DNA of 64,000 nt from Triglochin maritima. Lineage: Eukaryota; Streptophyta; Magnoliopsida; Alismatales; Juncaginaceae. The notes under the pieces are model-generated. The model was not told where the DNA came from, did no database searches, and saw only the letters and a program-made list of their open reading frames with translations. Position 1 is the stretch's first letter. The number at the start of each line of letters is the position of its first letter. The stretch lies in NCBI GenBank assembly GCA_963682175.1, contig OY821774.1:48436201-48500200 (forward strand), written 5' to 3'. Below, one piece after another: positions 26,901 through 36,825 of the stretch. The position numbers and the translations under genes were made by a program.

Positions 26901-29294
26901 CTGAAAACCATAAAACCTCTAAGAAAAGCTTTGTTGGATGATATACTAAAATTTTCTCGGCCTTCAAGACATGGATAGTATTTCTGCTGAATGTTGCATC
27001 TACTATGTGTTTCAGAAGGAAAACTAATGCTCAGGTTTATCACTTTTCCATAGGAAAACTACAAATTTTCTTCACTAACCTTCATTATGTAGTCTGTTTG
27101 GAGGCTATTCTTTAAGCCTTCAAGTGAAATTGCCTGTTAAGACAAAAAAAAGTAATGTCATATTAGTGTAAGTTATTGTTAATTGCCTTCTCCATAGAGG
27201 AAGATGTTGGATCTCACTTTCATGTAAGTGTCTATGTCTGCGTCAGGTATGATGCCTGCCTCCTTTTCTCTTCTCACGACTTCCTTCATCATCTCTTAGG
27301 AGACAAGATTAATTATGAGTTTGTTATCAAGTCAACAGTAACTGAACATTATCTACTTGCTTACCGTCTCTGCTTCCTACTCCTTGAAAACGTGCTGAAA
27401 AATCCAGTGTCTCCCTTACGGTCATCTCAGGAATGTGGAGATCATACTGGCTTATGTAACCTGCAGTTTTCTGAGGAACAATTTCATCCAGTTTATGGCC
27501 GTTATAGGTAACTTCCCCTTCAACCTGCAACATTTGTTTCAGATGTTCGTGTTTCAGTAACTGCGACTCATTTTCTTTTGGAAGATTTTTCATTTCATTA
27601 GAGCATCTTCTTAAGTTTTACTAAAATCCTATCAGTATAACTGAACTTAATACTCATCGTATGCACGTTTCATTTAAATGTCCCATTCATTTTTTTCAAA
27701 TATCCAGTTCTTTTCGGCATGTAACCTGTGGTATAGTTTTGTACTTAGATTTCAGCTGACTCTTATCTAACAGTTACATGTGGACATGTTATGCTATATA
27801 TCTCTTGGCTTCTCTAGAATTGAATAATATGTTAGCTTTGTTATTTTTCTTTATTTTTTCATATTTAAATGAAATTTGTAAAATATATCAGCTTGTCTTT
27901 TTAGGCATTTCTTAGGGTGCACAGAAGATCCATATATTGACAAAAGAAATTTATCTCTGATTTCCTGTTATTATTTTAGGTTGCTGAATCTCTCTCTATA
28001 TATATAGTTAATTGGTTGATAATAATAGACAAATAGTTGATTGATTGATAATAATATAAAATTAATATTGTAGGGATTATGACCTTCAGAGGTTTCCCTA
28101 GTTTCCCTGCAAGTGCTAGCAAGAAGGTTGTTTTCCCACATCCTGGAGGTCCGAGTAATAAAGTCAACCTGCAATCAATAAACACAATGTTTCACAATAT
28201 GAAATTTCATAAGAATTTGTAGATTTCATAATTCTTTTTTTAGTTATGGTTTTGTTTAGATTGAGTAATCAAAATCTTTTGGATTGCCTATTACTTTTCC
28301 AGAATTATAAATTTGACCTAGCCTTTAGGTTTTCATCTGAGGTTCTTCTTTGCTAACATTTTGAGATGTAGAATAAATATGAACCTGCTCTGCTTATGCT
28401 TCAGTGATTTCTATTGAAACTGTTAATGAATCATAATGTTTAAGAACTTTCCTTGAAGGCTTGATTATGCCACTGATATCCTTTAGAATGCTTATCTTCG
28501 CCTCTTGGTTCTTTGAACAGCGCAGCTTCTGTAAGACCTGCTCCACAACCAATATATTCTATTATTAGTAAAGACTAAAGGAAACAGAAGTACTATAACT
28601 AAATTGAGTTGATCAAATCACATAAAAATGATAGATCAAACTAAATTGAATTGAGATAGCAGACTTTATAAGACCAAACAACTTACAGAAAACAACCCCT
28701 TGAATGTGTTCCAAAGAGTAGGAAGAGGCTTGCCATCCACAACTTCGCATTCGGCTTCAACAGATATATTCTTGTATCGAACCTCAATCGTGGGCTCTTT
28801 AACATGCACTCTGAGCATTAAAACTCATCATTAGTTATACAAAAAACAATTAAGAATTTGAATATGATTGCCAAAGTCATGGTATTTTTACTTTCTTCCA
28901 GTCATGATTTTTTTCTTCTATTGAACTAGCAAATGTAAGACATTTACCTATCTATCCTCTCTTTCTGCTTCTTCAGCAACCGCAGGTTATCATCTTCGAT
29001 GTGTTTGATGAGGTTCTCAATGAACATTTGCCTTTCTATGGCTCCCAACTTCCTCACATCCACTACCTGCCTCGTTTTCGTATCCTTGTCACCATTCTCA
29101 TTCGCTTGGTGCTCGAAAAGCGAAGATCTCAACCGCTTGACTGTTGGCAACCGCTCTATCGCTGCCCACTGCAACGCATACTCATCATCGTCAACCGGGT
29201 GTCTTCCCGAGCCAGTAAGGGAACTCTGTCTGGAGTTTGTTGTGCCAAGGCGAAACGACGATCTTATGTTGCTTCTAATCTCTTTGGCGTCCAT
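17953..29294 (-). CDS. PDR-type full-size ABCG transporter, 1432 aa, 24 exons
   Basis: Exons, from 5' to 3' on the minus strand: 29294-28948, 28810-28687, 28528-28452, 28168-28084, 27524-27365, 27294-27218, 27133-27080, 26612-26522, 26416-26115, 26041-25760, 25671-25358, 25238-25078, 24994-24891, 24789-24636, 24548-24423, 24318-24242, 24139-23807, 23644-23354, 22368-22285, 21051-20918, 20758-20531, 19115-18944, 18849-18595 and 18219-17953. The sum is 4299 nt and the frame is open throughout. Domain order is NBD1-TMD1-NBD2-TMD2, the reverse PDR order. NBD1 has Walker [10 protein letters not shown] (189-197), signature SGGQ (329-332) and Walker B Asp 352. NBD2 has GVSGAGKTT (877-885), the degenerate signature [10 protein letters not shown] and MDEPT (D1008). 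Length fits the family (about 1400-1450). Such pumps export terpenoids, hormones or wax precursors across the plasma membrane; the substrate cannot be read here. All introns are GT-AG except intron 3, whose donor is GA. Confidence 0.93.
21280..21698. mobile_element. Mutator-type MITE in an ABCG intron
   Basis: Non-coding 419-bp element between exons 19 and 20 of the ABCG gene. The 9-bp duplication GCTTATGCA flanks it at 21271-21279 and 21699-21707. Its ends are imperfect inverted repeats of about 23 bp (TGTTTTGAAAACCGGACCGGA against the reverse complement of TCCGGTTCGGTTCTGAAAACC). The ends are rich in CCGGTTCAA blocks and the core is AT-rich. A 9-bp TSD is typical of the Mutator superfamily. 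A related fragment lies at about 38620-38735 in the PPR gene intron. Confidence 0.75.
24152..24173. repeat. (TA)n microsatellite in ABCG intron
   Basis: About eleven TA units lie just upstream of the acceptor of the exon that begins NBD2. It is likely length-polymorphic. Confidence 0.85.
28450..28451 (-). other. Non-canonical GA splice donor, ABCG intron 3
   Basis: Exon 3 must end at 28452 (codons KPSR) to keep frame with exon 4, which opens the Walker A segment. The intron then begins GAAAGT on the minus strand in place of GT. The nearest canonical GT (AAA|GTTCTT, four bases further) or the next one would shift the frame. The acceptor of this intron is normal (TTGCAG). Confidence 0.75.
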
Positions 29295-29347
29295 CTTCGA
29301 TAACTACCTAAGAGATTGGAATGGGAAAAGCAGTAACAGAGAGGCAT

Positions 29348-29358
29348 GTATATAAGTA
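29348..29358 (-). promoter_or_regulatory. Probable TATA box of the ABCG gene
   Basis: The minus strand reads TACTTATATACA about 55 bases upstream of the start codon at 29294. This would leave a short 5'UTR. It is assigned by position only. Confidence 0.45.
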
Positions 29359-29359
29359 T

Positions 29360-30640
29360 AACATGTTAAAACTTGACTTGTGCGAGTTCTCTTCAGAAAA
29401 ATTCGCAGAAGAGATAGTATAGTGTTAAGGCATTGCGTAACATGACGAGCGGGAACTAAGGAAATAAGTGCACACCATGCCAATTTTTTAAACATGTTTC
29501 CATACATCATTTGGAGGTCAAGGAAGGTTTGGACTTTGAAAGATCTCACTGTATTATTACATGTGTTTAGATAATGTTCTGTTGTGATTTATTGGTCATG
29601 TTTAGGGTATTATTTGATATATTGCTACCTGCTTGTCAACTTCTATACTCTGGTGCTCACCATTTTTGGTCTTATTTACTGTTTGTATTTGGCACTTAAT
29701 TAGAAAAGTTTTATCACTAAGATGAATCTGTTGGTTAAATAAAATATTCTAAAAAAATTGCACTTTCTTAATCCTCCCTATGGCCCTCCCTGGAGTTTGC
29801 AATTGTAGACCTTTCATTTATACGTGAGAGACTTGTCATAGAAGGGTATAATACTAGAATTCGAACATGAATTTTTTTAGCAAGAATGTGTTCACAACTG
29901 ATTCTAGTTTTACAACAATTACATGCATCGATTCTCTCTCTCAAATTTCTTAGGTTTGCTCTGACATATACCTTTCAACATAAACAAAAAAAAAAGTTTG
30001 CGGTGACATACTTCCTATTGGTTACATTTTTCTAGTGAATAGATTGTGTTTGGTTTGAGAACTGTTATCATAAGTTTTTCATTACTTGTCGCTTTCACTT
30101 CACAAGTTTCATTCAAATCAGTTTGTATGTCAACAACATTTACTAATAAATGATTGAAGGCTTATGGAATAAATTCACGTCGCAATTGAGTTGTAGAACT
30201 TGTAGTCTTTGTTCTTTTTTTTATAATTGTAGTTGCGATATCTAGAAGCTACAGGTTTAATTGTCCACATTCAAGCGGATGATATGATTACTTCATTTCA
30301 TTTATCTACAACTAATGGTTGGTCAACTAGGAATAAGGTGGGACAAGTTCTGGCTTCTACATAACTTTTGTAATATATATAAACTAAATAAACTTAGGAT
30401 GGCGTTGCGAGGTTTGGACTATGGTTTTATATTAACTCTTCTGATCGGTCGACGTGCAGATCTTAAATCCAAAAGGTAAATATAAAAACAGTCATGGGCA
30501 GTTGGGTCGGAATCTTTATGATGGTTCGAGAGTGGTCCCATTTGATTATTCGAGCCGAGCAAGCAACGGGTTCAGTCTCTCCAGAGATCAAGTTCCATTT
30601 CTTTCTTATGACCAGAAATTACTCGAGATCCACCTTCAAC
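29360..30640. other. ABCG upstream region, no gene
   Basis: AT-rich promoter-side sequence with no supported coding frame or recognised repeat. Confidence 0.5.
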
Positions 30641-30643
30641 TTA

Positions 30644-31085
30644 GAGTATCCTTAACGGGTGATCCCATGGATGTCCCCGGACGACCACAGATGACGGGCG
30701 ACCGGGTTGTGCCAGAATATATTGAAAATTTTGGTTATTTTATTCAATAAAAAAATTAAAAATAAAAATAATTAGAAAATATATTTTTTAAAAAGAAGAT
30801 TTTAAAAACAGGTTAAAATGATTTAAAAATATCAATACGAGATTTATTGGTATTTTGGTTTTCCAAATATATTATTATTAATGTTTTTGGTAAATATAAA
30901 TAATTTTGGAATATAATAAAAGTTGAGAAAATATTAATGCCGAGGAGGAAAGAGAGTATGATGACTTATGTCATGGTTAATAGGTGAAAAGTAAAGGAAA
31001 AATATGAGGTTGAGTCATAATAACATGGTAGAAATAGAAAGAATAGAGATAATGTGGATGACCTAAGTCATTGTTGTGGATGATC
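30644..31085. mobile_element. Tourist-like (PIF/Harbinger) MITE
   Basis: 442-bp non-coding element with the 3-bp duplication TTA at 30641-30643 and 31086-31088. The termini are related inverted repeats: GAGTATCCTTAACGGGTGAT on the left, and GATCATCCACAACAATG when the right end is reverse-complemented. The left end is GC-rich and the core is strongly AT-rich, as is common in plant Tourist MITEs. The inverted repeats are imperfect, so the assignment is moderate. Confidence 0.55.
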
Positions 31086-31390
31086 TTAAGAAGATTTTGA
31101 ATTGTTGTCTTTAGATTGGGTACCTAAATTCTTGTGGGACGTAGCGGAGTTGGTTGATGAGAGTGTAACATTCTACTCTAAACCTGAGTTCGAACTCCAA
31201 CGACGTAGTTAATTATGTTTCAATGAAAATAGTATTAGATCACTCCCGATTTGGAACCACAACTCACATGTCCCAAGTGAGAGCGGAAGCTGAGAATTCT
31301 AGGTCTGAAAAAATATTGGTAGCACACCCTACAAAATCAAATATCTCTGCTGCAAACTTGCCGCCGTACTTTCAAACCCAATGTTAGATT

Positions 31391-31921
31391 TATAAAACCC
31401 TCAAGTTTAGTCCCACATTGCTTAACATGAGAATGTTGGGGTGGGATATAAAGACATGAGCCTACTAGCATAACACTTACCAACTTAAGTTTTGTGGCAA
31501 TAGGTGGGTGTTGTGGGTCAGTGGGCACATGGGTGACGGACCGGGACCCGGGTTCGATGCGGACTCGGGGACGGGACGTTACAGATGGTATCAGAGCCTG
31601 AACCAGCCGGAATTGTGGGAACTAAGTGCTACACCTAAAGGGTGGGAGCCACCTCTAGAATCTCACAACGCCTGGTGATTGAGTGGCTTGACCCTGACGA
31701 GGACGTCAGGTGTTCAAGTGGGGTAGGTTGTAAAACCCCCAAGTTTAGTCCCACATTGCTTAATATGAGAATGTTGGGGTGGGATATAAAGACATGAGCC
31801 TACTACCATAACACTTACCAACTTAAGTTTTGTGGCAATAGGTGGGTGTTGTGGGTCAGTGGGCACATGGGTGACGGACCGGGACCCAGGTTCGATGCGG
31901 ACTCGGGGACGGGACGTTACA
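31391..31921 (+). mobile_element. TRIM retroelement copy 3, complete
   Basis: A 531-bp element with 193-bp LTRs at 31391-31583 and 31729-31921. The primer site TGGTATCAGAGCC is perfect at 31586-31598, the purine tract AAGTGGGGTAGG lies at 31716-31727, and the duplication AGATT is at 31386-31390 and 31922-31926. The left LTR begins TA in place of TG, a later mutation. It is the best-preserved of the three copies. The LTR ends GGGACGTTACA, the same terminus as the gypsy LTR at 2857-5059. Confidence 0.92.
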
Positions 31922-31926
31922 AGATT

Positions 31927-32566
31927 ACACTCTTATATTGATCGTCAATTTATCCTACTTCGATAAATTGATCGTCAATAATTTTAAGTTTAAAATGTAT
32001 TTGATTTTTTATATACTATCCCTAGCGAATTCCTATTGATCATTGAATAGTTTACGGATTGATGTCCTTGAAGTCGGAATTATTTGTTGAAGCATATGCT
32101 AAGATCTATTTTTTTACAACAGTAACTCGGAACTGTTTTAGGATTATTATTGGAGAAAAAACTATTACTGCAAAGATGATATTCTGTCTTGTTTTAAGAT
32201 GGTTAAGACTAATAATTGAATCTCAGCAGTCTTATTTGTATGTTTTGGATATTAGGACTTAAAAAGAAATTATACTCTCTTGAAGATAATATAATAATAA
32301 TAATGATAGTTTTGTAAGAAAAAACGAAACTAGTATGTTTTACTAGTATGTTTTACTACCAACAGCTTCCTCAATAAAACAGGCACAAGCGAAAAGGAAG
32401 GGAATCATTAATGACGGTTACTTCAATTGAGAAAAGGGTTTGCAGAGGGGAAAACTAGAAATGTGGATGATTGATCACGTTGAACCACTGTCCAATATAA
32501 CTTGAGATCATCGATAATAGTTTACCCTACAGTCTACATTGATGTTTAACACTGAAATATATGATT
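31927..32566. other. Intergenic, no feature seen
   Basis: AT-rich sequence between TRIM copy 3 and the solo LTR. A short frame at 32059-32262 has no support. Confidence 0.5.
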
Positions 32567-32571
32567 ACTTC

Positions 32572-34538
32572 TGTAATAACCTAAACTAAACATCTTAATT
32601 AACTAAACCTAAACTTAATTAACTCTAATTAATCTTGCATGAAGAGCAGGAGGTGTTGAGAGGAGAGAGAGAGTGTTGGCTGGTTATAATTGGAGAGGTT
32701 TAGGTGAATGGTGATTGGAGGATGGGGAGGTGAGATAAGATTAGGTTTTTAGTATAAATAGGAATGTGAGGATTAGCTGAAAACGTTTTTCTTCATTCGT
32801 GGCTTAACAGAGAGTGAGAGGAAGTGTATGCCGGAGAAGAAGAAGAAGGTGAAGTAGAAGAAGAAGGAGAAGAAGGAAGAAGAAGAGGAGTGAAGTGATT
32901 CAAGCTCGGGAGACATCTACAACCGTCAAAAAGGTATGTCAAATCTTCAATATAACTCACATAAGCCTTGTGAGTGTTGGGGATCGACGTTGGTGTCGAA
33001 TTCCCCGTCGGAATTCAACCAATTCAGAGGTTGAAGACGACGATCGGTCGACCGGTGCCTGTGGGCAGTCGACCGATCCTATTATTATATTGATGTTTAC
33101 CCGCGAACGGTCGAACGATGTCTTAGGACGGTCGACCGTTATGCCAGATTTGTGCGGGAAAAAGGGGATATGCTGTTATCGGTCGAACGGGACCACTCAG
33201 CCGGTCGACCGAATAACGATGAGAATGGGTCGGTTGGGGATTTTGACTTATTAAACGGTCGAACGTCCTTTACCTTGTTCGACCGATCCATTCGATGCTA
33301 AGTCGGTTGGGAGCTTTGACCATCAAAACGGTCGACCGCTCTTTAACTTTCGGTCGACCGACTGAGCATTTAATTATGCGGTAGAGTGCTTGTGTTGTTT
33401 CGGTTGAACTGTATTTCAGTTCCGGTCGACCGAACGAGACTTGAGCAAAATATTGAAAGTCCTGTTATCGGTCGAACGACCCCTTGGTTCGACCGATCGG
33501 ATATATATATTATATAAAATGGTATAGCGTAGACCTTCCAAACGGTCGACCGCTAGATGACTTTTGTTCGACCGATTGGTCGGTAATTCGGTTGGCGTGG
33601 TTCGACCGATAGATTTGTTTGTACAGTACTGTGTACTGTGTGGGGGACCGGTCGACCGGTGTGCTTGTAGCGGTCGACCGATCTGCCGCAGGTTGGTGGA
33701 TTTATCCACACGCGATCCGTCGATGTCAGGTCGACTACCGGCTCCGAGGCGACGGTTGATTACCGGCTTTGAGAGCTACGGATTTCACCTTCGACGAAGG
33801 CGTATTATTGTTGTACTTTTTCCTCTTACCGAGCGGGGTGTGAGGGATGTGTACCGTAAACCTTGGGCTGTTTGCGAGGGTTTAGCGGTAGGCCGAGGAT
33901 GTTCCGGCAGGGTGCGCGCTAGGCGACTCTTGGGGGAGCAGTGGCTGTCGTCTGACCCGAGTTGTGTATTCGGCGGGCTGACTCGCTCCTTGGGTGCGGC
34001 GTGTACCGGGGGTTCCTTCCTGCACTTTTTGGGGAGCAGTGGTGTCGACTGACCCTTGTGAGGCAGCGGTGGACTGACTTGACCCTAGTGGCAGGAGTGG
34101 TTCAGTGCCGCGGAGGCGGTGAGGGCATTATTGTGGGCCCGAGGCGGATGATCATGTGCATAGCATTGCATTGTCTTTAATTCCTTTTTATATTTTAGGA
34201 GGTTTGGTATACGGGGTTCCTGCAGGGAACTCAGGCATGTTTGTTTGTTTTCATTTCAGGTAGCGAGCAGGTTTAGAGTCAGGTGGTGACCGAGGACGGT
34301 ACCCCCGGGATTAGATCTTGTTCTCTTTAGTAGCTTCCTTTGTTTGAGGTAGTGATTACATGTACATTCACTTTTGTTGTAATCACAGTTGACCCGTTTA
34401 TATAGTTGACTTCCACGTGGGTCTGTATCTTATATATTTTATATATATGTGAGTTTGTTTTCCCGTGACGTGCCCTGTGTTGACCGTTGACGGTCCTTAT
34501 TATTGTTTAAATTTTCCGCTATTTTCGGGTACGTTACA
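32572..34538 (+). repeat. Solo LTR of a Ty3/gypsy element related to 2857-11845
   Basis: 1967-bp LTR beginning TGTAATAACC and ending GGTACGTTACA, flanked by the duplication ACTTC (32567-32571 and 34539-34543). There is no internal region and no second LTR, so it is the product of LTR-LTR recombination. It shares architecture with the gypsy LTR: a GA/AG-rich 5' part, a GGTCGACCG array (33040-33690), a GGTTTGGTATACGGGG block near 34200 matching the GGGGTTGGCATACGGGG block near 4740, and the conserved 3' terminus. A clear TATA box TATAAATA lies at 32753-32760. Confidence 0.9.
33040..33690. repeat. GGTCGACCG palindrome array in solo LTR
   Basis: About 18 sites of the forms CGGTCGACCG, GGTCGAACG and TTCGACCGAT lie in 650 bp. 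The spacer sequence between sites differs from the array at 3360-3895, so the sites have been retained while the surroundings diverged. Confidence 0.8.
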
Positions 34539-34543
34539 ACTTC

Positions 34544-36825
34544 TGCCTCGAACACCATTCTGGTAAGTGGTCAAACTGCTTCGGGGTGAAGACAAGCAAA
34601 GCAACCTACACTCTACATCATGCCATGAGATGATAAGCTCATGAGCACCATTCTAGTTTCTAGAAGTTGCCAATAATATTCATTTTCGCAGAACTCAAAC
34701 AGGCATGAGGCAACCCATAGAATATATAAAATTTTGTTTAAAAAAGAATGTATAAAATTTTATGTAAAAGATTATGTTCCACTAACATCACACATCGGGT
34801 TCTTTTTATGGATATCATCATATCAAGGAGAATCGTTGAACATATCAGAGGAGATCATAAGGTCTGACGAAGTGGTGCTATTAATATGCCCTAGCTGGTA
34901 TTATATATTAATTTTGCTTAAAGGAGTGGCTTCAAGTCTTCAACGTGGGGAGCAAGAACCTCAAATTATAATCGTCAAAGTACCTAAATTATGGAGGGAT
35001 GGAAGTAGTAACAGAAATGCACGACATGTTTGCTCTTCCCTTGATTAATCACGATAAGATTAAAAATAACCATGCTAATTAGTTAACATCGTGGTTCTTA
35101 TAACACCATGAAGTGATCCTATAAATTGACGAGGAATGAAGGAGTAGACGAGTGGGTGGGGGGGGGGGATACACAAGCGGCAGTTCTGAATGTCTGATAC
35201 TCACAGTAACTTAACTCTGTGAAACAACTGGGAAATGACTTCGATTTTTCCTGTTATAAAGAGCTGAACAAAAGACAAGCGAACCTGAAGTCGAATCCAA
35301 TTAAATGCACGATATTGGATCTTAAACAGTCAAGCATAAATATTTCCTTGGTAGAAAAAAGAATGATCATATCATGATGAAAGATTCAGAGATAAGAATG
35401 TTACAGTATTACAATTTGAACCGGTCGAGACTACATCGTTCATCAACATATTCCAAAATATGGAGATGAAGGATAATAATCAAAATGTTAGGTAAGAACA
35501 AAACTAGATGTTAGCAGCCTTGATTCTGAAATTAAATGAAAGGTTTTTCTACCGAGATACTTGTATTTCAGATTAAGCTTACATGACAACCAATTCACTC
35601 AAGCTCTTCCGTTGCAAATTGTTTTCCTGGAAGCCTCCATTGATCTCCAGATAGAAATGAAGTTTGCTGACAGAGTTATTAAACATTTTGACCTTTGAAG
35701 CAGAAAAGAATAGTGTCAGAACTTCCTTCCAAATAAAAATGCAATGCACTATTCAGTATAAATTCTAGTCCTTAATTGAAGAAAACAACTTTAGTCCATG
35801 TATACAAGCCAATTGTAAAAAAATTCCAAACATCAACTGCAAACATTGATCACAATCCTGGTCCCATATCAGATTAACCCACTTTTATGGCCCCATAACA
35901 CGCTTCCCTGTTCTCAATGATCGGAACCATTCACAAACCCAAGTAGTAGATAGTATAGCCTCAAAATTTGTTAGTATGAATTGTACAGGGTAATGATTGA
36001 CGCTACATTAACACATAAATAAGCATATCATCTGTACTAACTTTCTACAGATATACCGGGCAAAGCACAAGTTTGCTGCTAGTAATAACATGTTCCTTGA
36101 CAGGTTTGAACTTCTTCCTTCACAAGAAACATGAAAGCAGTTTTATCTACATTATGTAAGCCAAGTCCAGACTGCCAATACTACAGTAGAGCTAAATTAC
36201 TTATTAGAAAAAGTGGTGTCAGTGCTTGATTCTTGGTGTTCAACTTGTTAATCAATAAAAATCAGAAATCATATTAGCCATGTAATTGTTCCTCAAACCA
36301 ACCACACTGGAGAAAACATTGTCTATCTGAACTTCTAGAGCAGACAAATGGTCAAAAAATGCTTACATATAAGCATCAAACCAGAAAATGATTTGTATGT
36401 CTCACGGCAGCACAAGATAACATGAATAATAGAGGTTAGCAAGATGCAATAAAAATATGGGCACAGTGATATGAGCATTCTCTTCTTACAAGCAACCAAA
36501 TCCGTAGTGATTATGAGAAATTTACTGAAACGGAGCTCAGCGGAGTGTACCTACAAGTGGAATAAAACCTGATTTGTATGATTGTATCTTCACTCCAGCA
36601 TTCAGTCTAGAAGGTGTTCGCCTCCAAAAGGAAACTCTGCCACTTATCATCTCGATCGAAACTAACAAGTGAAACTAAGCTCTGATCTCTTGTGTAGGCC
36701 ATCTTAAGTGAACATTGTAATATTTCCAATGCCCTGTGAAAGACAGCAGTTGAAGCCAGATTACCTTGTTGGCAGGATCAGGCTCACTGGAGTCATTCAT
36801 CAATATCATGATAGGAAATTATGAA
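34544..36825. other. Intergenic, 3' side of the PPR gene
   Basis: AT-rich sequence with no splice-supported gene. The part nearest 36825 probably includes the 3'UTR of the minus-strand PPR gene. A G11 homopolymer lies at about 35158-35168. The 104-codon plus-strand frame at 34734-35048 has no recognisable domain and was not accepted as a gene. Confidence 0.5.

Noticed and set aside
28084..28174. Frameshift in ABCG exon 4 (pseudogene hypothesis)
   Set aside because: Exon 4 is in frame if intron 3 uses the GA donor. Only the splice site is abnormal, so pseudogene status is not claimed.
34734..35048. 104-codon plus-strand open frame
   Set aside because: No domain, no homologue recognised, repeat-rich intergenic setting.
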